Shown: positions 28,778-41,854, counted from the first letter of the stretch. The stretch: 64,000 nt of DNA from Streptomyces diacarni (GCF_003323715.1 NZ_QOIN01000028.1:310001-374000), one strand, 5' to 3'. Numbers and translations: made by a program. Notes: generated by a model from the sequence alone, not told the origin.

Positions 28778-30238
28778 ATGTCTGAGCGTAGCAGTGTCGC
28801 CGAGCTGGCCGAATGGTTGCGCGGGGAGCTGGACCGCTACTCGCCGGGCGAGAAGCTGCCGTCCAGCCGGGCTCTCGTGCAGCGGTTCCGCGCCAGTCCC
28901 GTGACCGTCTCGCGGGCGCTGGCCGTGCTGGCCGCCGAGGGCCTCGTCGTCACCAGGCCGGGTGCCGGGGTGTTCAGGGCCGAGGCCCGGCGCGCCGACG
29001 CGGCGTTCGGACAGCGGGGCGACACCTCGTGGCAGGAGGTCGCCCTGAGCGCCGACGCCTCCGCCGACCAGGCGCCCCGCAGCGTGGAGGCGGGCGGTGT
29101 GACCGCGACGCTCGACAGGCCGCCGCCCGGCGTGCTGGAGCTGAACGGCGGCTACCTGCCGCCCGGCCTCCAGCCCGAGAAGGCACTGGCCGCCGCGCTC
29201 GCCCGCGCGGCCCGGCGCCCGGGCGCCTGGGGCAGGCCGCCGGTCGAGGGTCTTGAGGAGCTGCGCGGCTGGTTCGCCCGGGAGATCGGCGGGATCGCCG
29301 GGACCGTGGCCCCCGGCGACGTCCTGATCACCGCGGGCGGGCAGTCGGCGATCACCACCGCGCTGCGCGCGCTGGCACCCCCGGGGGCCGCCGTGCTGGT
29401 CGAGTCGCCCACCTACCCCGGCATGCTGGCCGCTGCCCGCGCGTCGGGGCTGCGGCCCGTGCCGGTGCCCGTGGACTCCGAGGGCGTGCGCCCCGATCTG
29501 CTGGCGGCGGCGTTCAGGGCCAGCGGCGCCCGCGCCCTGGTCTGCCAGCCGCTGTTCCAGAACCCGACGGGCGCCGTGCTGAGCCCGCTGCGGCGCGGCG
29601 AGGTGCTGCGTACGGCGCGTGCGGCGGGTGCCTTCGTGGTGGAGGACGACTTCGCCAGGAACCTCGCGCACGAGGACGCGGACCCGCTGCCGCCCACGCT
29701 GTGCGCCGAGGACCCGGACGGCGTGGTCGTCCACATCCGGTCCCTGACCAAGGCGACCTCGCCCAGCCTGCGCGTGGGCGCGCTCGCCGCGCGCGGGCCC
29801 GTATGGGAGCGGTTGCGCGCCATCCAGATCGTCGACAGCTTCTTCGTCCCGCGGCCGCTCCAGGAGGCGGCGCTGGAACTGGTCGGAGCGCCGGCCTGGG
29901 CCCGTCATCTGCGCGCCGTGGGCACCGAGTTGCGGATACGCCGTGAGATCATGCTGGGCGCACTGGCCCGCGAGGTGCCCGCGCTCCACCTCGACCACGC
30001 CCCGCGCGGCGGCTACCACCTGTGGCTGCGGCTCCCGGACGGTACGGACGAGGCCACACTGGCCGCCGCCGCGCTGCGCGCCGGGGTGGCGGTCGCGCCC
30101 GGCGCCCCCTACTTCGCCGCGGAATCCCCCGCCCCGCACCTGCGGGTGACGTTCGCGCCCGCGGCGGCGGAGAGCGACATCGTCGAGGGCGTCCGGCGCC
30201 TGGGCGCGGCCTGCGACCAGGTGCTGCCGAGCAGGTAG
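28778..30238 (+). CDS. MocR-type regulator: GntR DNA-binding domain fused to a PLP aminotransferase domain
   Basis: 486 residues. The N-terminal winged helix (about 5-70, PSSRALVQRFRASPVTVSRALAVL) is joined to a fold-type I aminotransferase domain. SPTYPG, PLFQNPTGAVLS, VVEDDFARNL and the PLP lysine in SLTKATSPSLRVG are visible. MocR proteins use PLP as a sensing ligand rather than for catalysis. The ATG has no ribosome-binding site and is probably leaderless. It is divergent from the EamA transporter, which is the likely target; an aminated metabolite could be both ligand and export substrate. Confidence 0.92.
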   Translation: MSERSSVAELAEWLRGELDRYSPGEKLPSSRALVQRFRASPVTVSRALAVLAAEGLVVTRPGAGVFRAEARRADAAFGQRGDTSWQEVALSADASADQAPRSVEAGGVTATLDRPPPGVLELNGGYLPPGLQPEKALAAALARAARRPGAWGRPPVEGLEELRGWFAREIGGIAGTVAPGDVLITAGGQSAITTALRALAPPGAAVLVESPTYPGMLAAARASGLRPVPVPVDSEGVRPDLLAAAFRASGARALVCQPLFQNPTGAVLSPLRRGEVLRTARAAGAFVVEDDFARNLAHEDADPLPPTLCAEDPDGVVVHIRSLTKATSPSLRVGALAARGPVWERLRAIQIVDSFFVPRPLQEAALELVGAPAWARHLRAVGTELRIRREIMLGALAREVPALHLDHAPRGGYHLWLRLPDGTDEATLAAAALRAGVAVAPGAPYFAAESPAPHLRVTFAPAAAESDIVEGVRRLGAACDQVLPSR

Positions 30239-30317
30239 CCCCCGCGGTGGCGACTCCTTCGTGCTCGTGCTCGCTTCTGTACGATCACGACGATCAGGTC
30301 GACCGGAGGTGTACCGC

Positions 30318-33300
30318 ATGCCACCAGCCGAAAAGGCGCGCGTGAGCCGGGAGTTGCTGGCCCCTGACGCCCCGCAGCGCATCGGCCCCTACTGGCTGGC
30401 GTCGCTGCTCGGAGCCGGTGGGCAGGGAGTGGTCTACGAGGCCTACGACAGCGCCGGGGGGCGCTGTGTGGTGAAGGTTCTGCGGGCGGAGGGCGCGGCA
30501 CAGGACTTCGCCAGGGACAGATTCCGCAAGGAGGTCGAGGCGGCGCAGCAGGTCGCGTCCTTCTGCACGGCCCGCGTGCTGGCGGCGGACCCTCAGGGCG
30601 ATCCCCCGTACATCGTCAGCGAGTTCATCAACGGCCCTGATCTGCAGGCAGCGGTCCGCCGGGACGGCCCGCTGGGCGGTGACGAACTGGTCCGCCTGGC
30701 CACCGGGATCGCCACCGCGCTGGCCGCCATCCACGCCGCGTCCGTGGTGCACCGGGATCTGAAGCCGGCCAATGTGCTGCTCGGTCCCGACGGGCCCCGC
30801 GTCATCGACTTCGGGATCGCCCGTACGCAGGAGATGTCGCTCACCGAGACGGGCAAGGTCATGGGCACGCCCGGCTACATGGCGCCGGAGGTGCTGCGGG
30901 GCGGACGGGCGGACGAGAGGAGCGACGTCTTCGCCTGGGGCGCCGTCGTGCTGTTCGCGGCGAGCGGCCAGGCCCCCTTCCACGGTGAGCATCTCGGCGA
31001 GATCGTCGTGCGGGTCACCGAGTCGGAGCCCGACCTCACGCCCGTACCCGAACGGCTGCGGCCCCTGGTGGGCGCCGCGCTGTCCAAGGATCCCGCCTAC
31101 CGGCCCGGTTCGACCGACCTGCTGCTGGGGCTGCTGGCCGGCGGTGCCCGTGAGGCCCCGGCAACGGATCTGCTGGCCCAGGGCGCCCGCGTGGCGGCGC
31201 TGCCGTATCCCTTCGGACACGCCCCCGCGCTCCTGCCGGACTGGGGCGAGATGGCCGAGCACGTGTTCAGGGGGCTGGAGCCGGCGGCCCAGGAGGCGGC
31301 GGAAGAGGTCCTGCTGCGGCTCGTGGTCCCTGGCGAGGCGCCCGACGGCTCGCAGGACGGGGTGCGCACCGCCTCCCAGCAGGAACTGCTGGCGGGCCGT
31401 CCCGCTCATGAGTCGGCCGCGCTCCAGCAGGCGCTGGACGCCTTCACCGCGCAGTCGGTGCTGATCCGCGAGCCCGACGGCTCCGTCCGCCCGGCCAGCG
31501 CGGCGCTGCACCGGGCATGGCCCCGGCTGGCTGCCTGGACCGCCGGACACCGCACCGTCCTGCGCGTACTGCGCAGGACGGGCGAGGCGGCGCGGGCGTG
31601 GGAGGAGGACGGACGGGACCTCGACCACCTCCAGCAGGGCAAGGTCCTGCGTGCGGCCCTGGACCAGGCCGCCACGGCGCACACCGCGCTGCGGCCGAAC
31701 CGCCTGGAGCGTGAGTACTTGGCCGCGGCCCGCGCGCACGAGTCCCGCAGGCACCGTCAGCGCCGCCGGCTGCGCGGCGGGATAGCGGTCCTGCTCGTGA
31801 TGGCCCTGGCGGCGAGTATCGCCGCCTGGCGGTTCCAGCGTGCGAACGACGAGCAGCAGGCGCGTGCCACCTCGCGGGATGTCGCGTCGGTGGCCGAGGG
31901 CATGCGGGGGAGCGACCCCGAGCTCGCCGCGCTGCTGGACATCGCGGCCTGGCGGGTGTCTCCTTCCGACGAGGCGCGTGCGGGGCTGTACCAGTCGGCC
32001 TGGCAGGGCGAGAAGGCCCTCTTCAAGGACCCCACGGAAGAGCCGTCGGGCTTCGAATCAGGTACGGCGCGGACGCTGTCGCGCAACGGCCGTGTCCTGG
32101 TGTCCCGGACGACGGGAACCCTGGACGACACCATGGGCCGCTTCGACGTCCGCACTGAGAAGCGGCTCCCTCTGCGCACGGGCGGCGTGCCGGTGGAGGA
32201 GTTCGCCGTGGTCGCGGCGGACGGCAGATACGCGGCGACGAGTGACGGCACGGTACGCGACCTGGAAACCGGTGAGCGGGTGGGGAAGCCCCTGGCGTCC
32301 GGCCAGAGCGTCGCGGGGCTTTCGACCGGCGGTGCCCGCATGCTCGTCGGTACCGGGGACAGCGCGCTCTCCGTCATCGACACCCGCACCGGCCGCACCC
32401 TGCGCACGGTGCCCGAGGAGAACGCCGCCCTCACCGAGAACGGGCGCCACCTGTTCTCCTGCCGCACAGACCAGCCCCCGGTCCTGTACGACCTGACCGA
32501 CGGCAGCTCGACCAAGCTGCGCGACCGGGACGCCGACATGTGCGGCGGCGCGGCCTCCGTCTCCTCCAGCGCCGACGGCGGAAAGCTGGCAACCCTCGGC
32601 AACGGGGAGCTGTCCACGTGGAACACCCGGACGGGAAAGCTGCTGTCGACCACCACCCTGGAGTCCGACGACGCCTCCGGTGAGCCGCCGGCCGACGGAG
32701 CCCTCACCATGAGCGCGGACGGACGGACGGTGGCCACCATGGCCGACGGCAGCATCGTCGTGGCCCGCAGCACCGACCTGAACAACCCCCTGCCCACGCA
32801 CAAGGCGCACACGCCGGGCGAGGCGGCAGCTGCCATGCCCACCGTAAGCTTGCTCGCCATCGACTCCCGGGCCCGCGAACTGCACTACGTGGACGGCGCC
32901 GCGGTGCACACGCTGGACCTCGGCGCGCTGGACCTCCCCCGCGAAAAGACCCGGAGCACCATCAGCCACTACGGCCCCGAAGCCGAGAGCCTCGTGACCG
33001 CACACACCGTCAAGGGCGCCTCACGCCTGCGGACCTGGGCGGTGCGCGGTGAGGCGGGTCACGAGAGACAGCCGGACGCTCCGGCGTCGACGCGAGCGCT
33101 CCACGACTTTCCCGTACGGGCACGCGCGCTTTTGGGAAAGTCCTACGGGGAGGGCCAACTGCCCTCCACGCTCAGCCCCGACGGCACGACGCTGGCCTAC
33201 CCCTACGACGAAGTGCCCTCGGGGTCGTCGTTCAACGTCGTCCTGCAGGAGCTACGCGACGGGAAACCCGAACACCGCCTCGTCGACCTGGGCGGGCCGA

Positions 33301-34034
33301 AGCGGGGCTCGGCCGAGGCACTGGCCTTCAGCAGCGACGGCCGGACGCTCGCCGTGAGCCGCAGAGCGGGGGAGGGCCGCAGCGCGTGGTCCATCGACAT
33401 CGTCGACGTCGCGGCCGGCAAGAAGACCCGCACCGTGAAGGGCACCGGTGGCCACTGGCTCGCCCTGGGCGGCACGGGCGACGACCTCGTCCTCGTGACG
33501 AGTTCGGGCGACCGTGTGGACCCGAGGACGGGGAAGACGCACCAAAGGGCGCTGGGAACCGCCGACCTGACCGACGTCGCCTTCAGCCCCGACGGACAGA
33601 CGCTGGCCGTCAGCGAGCCGGACGGGATCGCGCTGTGGAATCACGAGGCGACCCAGCGGTCGGGGCGCCTGCCTGGCCCGGACGAGGTGTCCGACGGCCA
33701 GGCCACGCGGCTGCGGTTCTCCCCGGACGGCCGCTCGCTCGCCGGCGTCGTGGGGGACAAGCGCCTCCAGCTCTGGGATGTGCCCTCGAGGCGGAAGCTG
33801 GGCGGCCTCCTGCCCGGGGTCGAAGCCGAACTGCTCGACGTGGCGTTCGACGAGCGGGGCGCTCTGCACCTGGCCGGAGACCGGGTCCGCTCGCACACGA
33901 TGAGCCTCGACCCAAACGAGCTGGCCGACTCGATCTGCCGGCGGGTCCACCGCCCGAAGAACCTGACGCGGGCCGAGTGGAAGCAGAACGTGCCCGGTGT
34001 GCCCTACCGCGAGGTCTGCGGCGGGGACGAGTGA
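30318..34034 (+). CDS. Membrane Ser/Thr protein kinase with STAND-like linker and WD40-type beta-propeller
   Basis: 1238 residues. Kinase domain about 24-275: glycine loop GAGGQG from 32, Lys53 in VVKVL, HRDLKPAN with Asp147, DFG at 164-166. Next comes an alpha-helical region (about 290-485) resembling the C-terminal part of nSTAND1 proteins but without a P-loop. A transmembrane helix (about 487-508) is followed by an outer beta-propeller of irregular WD40-like blades (FSPDGQTLAV, FSPDGRSLAG). It ends with the CRRVHRPKNLTRAEWKQNVP-type motif seen at the end of many actinobacterial STAND-WD40 proteins. The ATG at 30318 has GGAGGT upstream. It probably senses an extracellular signal; targets unknown. 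Confidence 0.9.
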   Translation: MPPAEKARVSRELLAPDAPQRIGPYWLASLLGAGGQGVVYEAYDSAGGRCVVKVLRAEGAAQDFARDRFRKEVEAAQQVASFCTARVLAADPQGDPPYIVSEFINGPDLQAAVRRDGPLGGDELVRLATGIATALAAIHAASVVHRDLKPANVLLGPDGPRVIDFGIARTQEMSLTETGKVMGTPGYMAPEVLRGGRADERSDVFAWGAVVLFAASGQAPFHGEHLGEIVVRVTESEPDLTPVPERLRPLVGAALSKDPAYRPGSTDLLLGLLAGGAREAPATDLLAQGARVAALPYPFGHAPALLPDWGEMAEHVFRGLEPAAQEAAEEVLLRLVVPGEAPDGSQDGVRTASQQELLAGRPAHESAALQQALDAFTAQSVLIREPDGSVRPASAALHRAWPRLAAWTAGHRTVLRVLRRTGEAARAWEEDGRDLDHLQQGKVLRAALDQAATAHTALRPNRLEREYLAAARAHESRRHRQRRRLRGGIAVLLVMALAASIAAWRFQRANDEQQARATSRDVASVAEGMRGSDPELAALLDIAAWRVSPSDEARAGLYQSAWQGEKALFKDPTEEPSGFESGTARTLSRNGRVLVSRTTGTLDDTMGRFDVRTEKRLPLRTGGVPVEEFAVVAADGRYAATSDGTVRDLETGERVGKPLASGQSVAGLSTGGARMLVGTGDSALSVIDTRTGRTLRTVPEENAALTENGRHLFSCRTDQPPVLYDLTDGSSTKLRDRDADMCGGAASVSSSADGGKLATLGNGELSTWNTRTGKLLSTTTLESDDASGEPPADGALTMSADGRTVATMADGSIVVARSTDLNNPLPTHKAHTPGEAAAAMPTVSLLAIDSRARELHYVDGAAVHTLDLGALDLPREKTRSTISHYGPEAESLVTAHTVKGASRLRTWAVRGEAGHERQPDAPASTRALHDFPVRARALLGKSYGEGQLPSTLSPDGTTLAYPYDEVPSGSSFNVVLQELRDGKPEHRLVDLGGPKRGSAEALAFSSDGRTLAVSRRAGEGRSAWSIDIVDVAAGKKTRTVKGTGGHWLALGGTGDDLVLVTSSGDRVDPRTGKTHQRALGTADLTDVAFSPDGQTLAVSEPDGIALWNHEATQRSGRLPGPDEVSDGQATRLRFSPDGRSLAGVVGDKRLQLWDVPSRRKLGGLLPGVEAELLDVAFDERGALHLAGDRVRSHTMSLDPNELADSICRRVHRPKNLTRAEWKQNVPGVPYREVCGGDE

Positions 34035-34089
34035 GACCGGCTCGTCCAGGGACGACACCGGGGCGCGCCCGGCGGCGGGGCGGAGCCGC

Positions 34090-35076
<987 letters not shown>

Positions 35077-35086
35077 GCGGGTGCCT

Positions 35087-35177
35087 CCGTGATGCTGTGG
35101 TGGTCTGTGATGCTGCGGGTGGTCCGTCGTACTGCGGTGGTCCGTTGCACTGCGGGCGCCCGTGGTACCGCGGTGCT
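35087..35177. repeat. Five tandem 18-19 nt repeats in the reductase 5' leader
   Basis: Degenerate units at 35087-35104, 35105-35123, 35124-35141, 35142-35159 and 35160-35177 follow the plus-strand pattern CCGTNNTRCTGCGGTGGT. They lie between the predicted transcription start (about 35207) and the ribosome-binding site on the minus strand; the last unit in RNA direction runs into GGAGG. Confidence 0.7.
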
Positions 35178-35213
35178 GTGGTGTGCGGAGCGCCGCGTGC
35201 CTTCAGGTCGCCG

Positions 35214-35244
35214 ACGCTAGGCCCTGGAGCGCACTCCAGGGCAA
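35214..35244 (-). promoter_or_regulatory. MerR-family promoter of the aldo/keto reductase
   Basis: On the minus strand, TTGCCC (35239-35244) and TAGCGT (35214-35219) are separated by exactly 19 bp. A perfect inverted repeat with nine-base arms GCCCTGGAG and CTCCAGGGC around CGCA (35221-35242) fills the spacer. This is the standard layout of MerR-activated promoters. No merR gene lies in the window next to it. Confidence 0.75.
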
Positions 35245-35272
35245 GCGCACACCTCGCCGGGGGCGGTCCCGC

Positions 35273-35983
35273 TCACACCTCGCCGTTCCGCTGCCAGACC
35301 AGGGCGGCCGAGACCGGATGGTTGCGGTACTTCTCCCACTGGGGTTTGCGCTCCAGCCAGCGCTCGTCCACGACCCCCTCGTGCATCTCCACGAGCCGCC
35401 ACCCGGCCCCCAACCCCGCCGTCACATGGTCGCTGAGCAGGTGGATGTGGGTGCTGATCGCGATGTGTTCGCCCGAGGCGTCGGTGAAGTGGGTCGGCAT
35501 GCCGGAGGCCATGATGAAGTGCGGGTGGAACGCGACGACGACGCACTTCCCCCCGGGCGCCGCGATCCTGCCGGCCTCGGCGTAGTAGGGGCCCAGCTCG
35601 GGCAGGTGTTCGTCGATGAGCGAGGAGATCACCAGGTCGTAGGCGCCGGACTCCAGACCGGTGGACCGTACGTCGCCCTCCACGAGCCGGTCGTGCACGC
35701 CCTTGGCGCGGGCGACCCGCAGCATCCCGGGCGTCAGATCCACCCCGTCCAGCGTGCCGGGGACACCCCGCTGCCGCAGCCAGGCGCCGGTCCGCCCCGT
35801 GCCGCAGCCGAGGTCGGCCACGCGGCGCAGGCGCTCCCAGTCGACGGCGGTCAGCTCCTCCAGCAGCGCGAGGTCCATCACGTCCTCGACGGTGTCCTCG
35901 TAGGTGCCGACCCACTGGCCGTATCCGGTGGCGACGTCCACAGTGCGGTAGCCGCGGGTGTCGAAGTCGGAGAAATCGAGCAT
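35273..35983 (-). CDS. Class I SAM-dependent methyltransferase
   Basis: 236 residues, Rossmann-like: motif I VADLGCGTGRTG, motif II acidic loop LDGVDLTPGML, motif III-IV GAYDLVISSLIDEHLPEL, and a post-core ISTHIHLLSDHVTAG region. There is no membrane segment. The substrate cannot be inferred; the closest general annotation is a Methyltransf_11/25-type small-molecule enzyme. The ATG at 35983 starts MLDFSDFDTRGYR but has a weak ribosome-binding site. An upstream in-frame start at 36019 is possible. Confidence 0.85.
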   Translation of the reverse strand: MLDFSDFDTRGYRTVDVATGYGQWVGTYEDTVEDVMDLALLEELTAVDWERLRRVADLGCGTGRTGAWLRQRGVPGTLDGVDLTPGMLRVARAKGVHDRLVEGDVRSTGLESGAYDLVISSLIDEHLPELGPYYAEAGRIAAPGGKCVVVAFHPHFIMASGMPTHFTDASGEHIAISTHIHLLSDHVTAGLGAGWRLVEMHEGVVDERWLERKPQWEKYRNHPVSAALVWQRNGEV

Positions 35984-36142
35984 GCCCGCGAGTATCGCCG
36001 GGAGCGGCGCGCACCGCACCGGGGTTTCCCGACCGCTCGCCGGCCGGTGCGGGTCAGTCGGCCGACGGCGGCTGCACCGCTCAGCAGCGCCCGTCCCGGG
36101 CGCCGGAGTCGTGTCTTCCGGGGGCGTTGATCACACCATTCA

Positions 36143-38406
<2,264 letters not shown>

Positions 38407-38410
<4 letters not shown>

Positions 38411-39384
38411 GCACAAGCGAGGCGAGTACCCGCAAACACACCGCGCTGCCCAAGGTGCAGACCCTCATCGAGGCGCTGCCCTGGCTGACCCGGCACCACG
38501 GGCGGACCGTCGTCATCAAGTTCGGCGGCAACGCCATGGTGGACGAGGAGCTGAAGGCGGCCTTCGCGCAGGACGTCGTCTTCCTGCGCCACGCGGGCCT
38601 GCGCCCGGTGGTGGTGCACGGCGGCGGCCCGCAGATCAGCAAGCAGCTCGACGCGCTCGGCCTGGAGTCGACATTCCGTGCCGGGCTGCGGGTGACCACG
38701 CCCGAGACGATGGACGTGGTGCGGATGGTGCTGGCCGGGCAGGTGCAGCGCGAGCTGGTCAACCTGCTCAACCAGCACGGTCCGCTGGCCGTCGGCATGA
38801 CCGGGGAGGACGCCCGCATCATGGCGGCCACCCGGCACTTCGCCGAGATCGACGGCGAGGCGGTCGACCTGGGCCGGGTGGGCAGCATCACCTCCGTCGA
38901 CACCGGCGCGATCGAGGCGCTGCTGGACGACGGCCGCATCCCGGTGATCTCGTCCATCGCCCACAGCGCGGACGCCGGCGACGGCGGGGTCTTCAACGTC
39001 AACGCCGACACGGCGGCCGCCGCACTGGCCGCGGCGCTGGGCGCCGAGACACTGATGGTCCTCACCGACGTGGAGGGCCTGTACGCGGACTGGCCGCGCA
39101 GCGACGACGTGATCAGCGAACTGACCGCCTCCCAGCTGGAGAAGCTGCTGCCGGAGCTGGCCAGCGGGATGGTCCCCAAGATGGAGGGCTGCCTGTACGC
39201 GGTGCGCGGCGGCGTGCACACCGCACGGGTGCTGGACGGGCGGGTGCCGCACTCCATCCTGCTGGAGATCTTCACGGACGAGGGGATCGGCACCATGGTC
39301 GTGCCCGACGCCGTCCCGGAACCCAGGACGCAGGCACCTGACGACCTTCGGACACAGCCACGGAACGCGGAGGGCCCCGCATGA
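38407..39384 (+). CDS. argB: Acetylglutamate kinase
   Basis: 325 residues, amino acid kinase fold: [15 protein letters not shown] for [21 protein letters not shown] for the acetylglutamate/phosphate loop, [18 protein letters not shown], and GGMVPK-like [14 protein letters not shown]. It phosphorylates N-acetylglutamate, the usual arginine-feedback step. About 40 residues longer than the E. coli enzyme because of N- and C-terminal extensions; the hydrophilic C-terminal tail ends in EGPA. The start overlaps the argJ stop. Confidence 0.97.
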
Positions 39385-40589
39385 CCATCGCCCACGACAA
39401 CTCCGCCCTCACCGGCCGGTGGCAGGGCGCGCTGATGAACAACTACGGCACCCCGCGCATCCCGCTGACCCACGGCGAGGGGGCCCAGCTGTGGGACGCG
39501 GAGGGCAGGCAGTACACGGACTTCGTCGGCGGCATCGCGGTCAACGCGCTGGGTACGGGACACCCGGCCGTCGTCCGTGCCGTCTCCGACCAGATCGCCA
39601 CCCTCGGCCACGTCTCCAACCTCTTCATCGCCGAGCCGCCCGTCGCGCTCGCCGAGAAGCTGCTGGAGGTGGCGGGCAGGTCGGGCAAGGTGTATTTCGC
39701 CAACTCCGGCGCGGAGGCCGTGGAGGCCGTCTTCAAGATCGGCAGGCGCACCGGGCGCAGCCACATGGTCGCGGCCCAGGGCGGTTTCCACGGGCGCACC
39801 ATGGGGGCCCTCGCGCTGACCGGGCAGCCCGGCAAGCAGGACCCGTTCCGCCCGCTGCCCGGCGACGTCACCCACGTCCCCTACGGGGACGTCGAGGCGC
39901 TGCGCGAGGCCGTCACCGACCGGACGGCCTTCGTGATCCTGGAGCCCGTCCAGGGCGAGATGGGCGTCGTGCTGCCGCCGGCGGGCTACCTGGCCGCCGC
40001 CAGGGAGATCACCGCCGCCACCGGCACGCTGCTGGTCGTGGACGAGATCCAGACCGGTGTCGGCCGGACCGGCCACTGGTTCGCCTGCCAGGCGGAGGGT
40101 GTCGAGCCCGACCTGGTCACACTCGCCAAGGGGCTGGGCGGCGGGCTGCCGCTGGGGGCCACGCTCGCCTTCGGGGACGCGGCCGAGCTGCTGGAGCCCG
40201 GCCAGCACGGCTCCACCTTCGGCGGAAACCCGGTCGCCTGCGCGGCCGGACTCGCCGTCCTGGAGACGATCGCGGCCGACGGGCTCCTCGACCACGTCAA
40301 GCGCGTCGGCACCCGGTTGCGCGAGGGCATCCTCGGGCTGGACCACCCGAGCGTCGCTCAGGTCCGCGGCGCGGGGCTGCTGCTGGGTATCGTGCTCACC
40401 GAGCCGATCGCGCCGCGCGCGCAGCAGGCCGCTCAGGACGCGGGTTTCCTGGTGAACTCCGTCGCACCGGACGTCGTCAGGATCGCTCCGCCGCTGATCC
40501 TCTCCGAGGCGGAGGCCGACGCGTTCGTGCGGGCACTGCCCGCCGTCCTCGACGCGGCGGGCGGCGCCGGAGCCGGCCGGGAGCGATGA
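39381..40589 (+). CDS. argD: Acetylornithine aminotransferase
   Basis: 402 residues, class III PLP aminotransferase. [16 protein letters not shown] binds the cofactor phosphate, [15 protein letters not shown] follows, [15 protein letters not shown] carries the Asp, and [13 protein letters not shown] carries the PLP lysine. It converts N-acetylglutamate semialdehyde to N-acetylornithine. Translationally coupled to argB by an ATGA overlap and followed 43 bp later by argR. Confidence 0.97.
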   Translation: MTIAHDNSALTGRWQGALMNNYGTPRIPLTHGEGAQLWDAEGRQYTDFVGGIAVNALGTGHPAVVRAVSDQIATLGHVSNLFIAEPPVALAEKLLEVAGRSGKVYFANSGAEAVEAVFKIGRRTGRSHMVAAQGGFHGRTMGALALTGQPGKQDPFRPLPGDVTHVPYGDVEALREAVTDRTAFVILEPVQGEMGVVLPPAGYLAAAREITAATGTLLVVDEIQTGVGRTGHWFACQAEGVEPDLVTLAKGLGGGLPLGATLAFGDAAELLEPGQHGSTFGGNPVACAAGLAVLETIAADGLLDHVKRVGTRLREGILGLDHPSVAQVRGAGLLLGIVLTEPIAPRAQQAAQDAGFLVNSVAPDVVRIAPPLILSEAEADAFVRALPAVLDAAGGAGAGRER

Positions 40590-40632
40590 GACACGCGGCG
40601 ACGCGGAACAGATGAAGAGGGGTACGCGCACG

Positions 40633-41160
40633 ATGACCGAGGAGCACCAGGCGGGGCAGGCCGTCCCGCAGACGCGGATGGCCCGCCACCGCCGGATCGT
40701 CGACATCCTCAACCGGCAGGCGGTCCGCTCCCAGAGCCAGCTGGCCAAGCTGCTGGCCGACGACGGGCTCACGGTCACGCAGGCGACCCTCTCCCGGGAC
40801 CTCGACGAGCTGGGCGCCGTCAAGATCCGCAACACCGGGGGCGAGCTGATCTACGCGGTCCCCGCCGAGGGCGGGGACCCCACCCCCCGGGCTCCGCTGG
40901 GCGAGTCGGCTACCGAGGCCCGGATGGCGCGGCTGGCGGGCGAGCTGTTGATCACCGCTGAGGCCTCCGCGAACCTCGTGGTGCTGCGTACCCCGCCGGG
41001 AGCCGCGCAGTTCCTGGCTTCCGCCATCGACCAGGCGGGGGTGCACGAGATCATCGGGACGATCGCGGGCGACGACACCCTGCTGCTGATCAGCCGCGAT
41101 CCGGTCGGCGGCCAGGCCTTGGCCGACCACCTGCTGGCACTGGCGCAGAAGGAGCGCTGA
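40633..41160 (+). CDS. argR: Arginine repressor
   Basis: 175 residues: N-terminal winged helix ([46 protein letters not shown]) and C-terminal hexamerisation/arginine-binding domain ([35 protein letters not shown] with the arginine-binding Asp pair). ATG 40633 with AGAGGGG upstream is preferred; ATG 40612 is in frame with a weak site. As the last gene of argCJBDR it probably represses its own operon and argG when arginine is plentiful. Confidence 0.94.
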   Translation: MTEEHQAGQAVPQTRMARHRRIVDILNRQAVRSQSQLAKLLADDGLTVTQATLSRDLDELGAVKIRNTGGELIYAVPAEGGDPTPRAPLGESATEARMARLAGELLITAEASANLVVLRTPPGAAQFLASAIDQAGVHEIIGTIAGDDTLLLISRDPVGGQALADHLLALAQKER

Positions 41161-41198
41161 GCGCGCGCCGCCACGCCTCGCCCGGAGCGGGCCGGGCG

Positions 41199-41219
41199 CC
41201 GACCCCGCGGAGCGGTCGG
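41199..41219. terminator. Weak hairpin after argR
   Basis: CCGACC (41199-41204) and GGTCGG (41214-41219) pair across nine bases, in the gap between argR and the convergent DoxX gene. Confidence 0.35.
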
Positions 41220-41263
41220 TCAGTCGGCCGGGCCTCGCGGGGCGGCCGGTCGGGCCGGGGCGG

Positions 41264-41665
41264 TCAGTCCCGTTCGCCCTCGCGCGCCGCCGCGGCCTCG
41301 GCGGCGCCCTGGCGGGCGGCCAGCAGTGCCCAGGCGGCGAGCGGCACCTGGAGGGGGAGGCGGCCGTAGGCGAGGGCCTTCAACGGCGCGGGCCGGTCGC
41401 GCCAGTCGTAGGCCATCTGCACGTTGGCCGGGAAGACGGCCGCGATGAGTCCGGCAGCGGCGAGCCCGCCGGCCCTGCGCGTGCGGGGGAAGGCGAGCGC
41501 CGCGGCCACGGCGAGTTCGGCGGCGCCGCTGGCGTAGGTGTAGGCGCGGGCCTTCCCCGGGAGGGAGCGCGGCACGATCGTGTCGAACGGTTTCGGCGCG
41601 AGGAAGTGCAGCGCCCCCATGCCGCCCATCACGCGGGCGAGGGAGCGGGCGGGATCGAATGGCAT
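41264..41665 (-). CDS. DoxX-like small membrane protein
   Basis: 133 residues with four predicted transmembrane helices, in the DoxX/DUF4267-like pattern: GGMGALHFLAPKPFD in helix 1, SGAAELAVAAALAFPRTRRAGGLAAAGLIAAVFPANVQM in helices 2-3. The ATG at 41665 has GGAGG upstream. Members have been linked to redox or quinone functions, but none is assigned here. It ends in a charged Ala/Glu/Arg tail. Confidence 0.8.
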   Translation of the reverse strand: MPFDPARSLARVMGGMGALHFLAPKPFDTIVPRSLPGKARAYTYASGAAELAVAAALAFPRTRRAGGLAAAGLIAAVFPANVQMAYDWRDRPAPLKALAYGRLPLQVPLAAWALLAARQGAAEAAAAREGERD

Positions 41666-41854
41666 GGGCGAGCCTCCGTCGGTCTGCGGCCACTGGGCTG
41701 GTCGGCGCCCGGGGAGGCGCGCCGGGAGCCACCGTAGTTACCTACCGGTAAGGATGGGAAGAGGGGCCCGCTGTCCGGGGGTAACCCGAGGTAACGGCGT
41801 GAGACGGCCCCGCCCCGCCCGCCGCGGCCCCGCCTCACCCGGAGGCCCCGCGTC

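Noticed and set aside
27676..28779. ATG at 28779 as the EamA start
   Set aside because: It overlaps the divergent MocR ATG and has no ribosome-binding site; kept as an alternative only.
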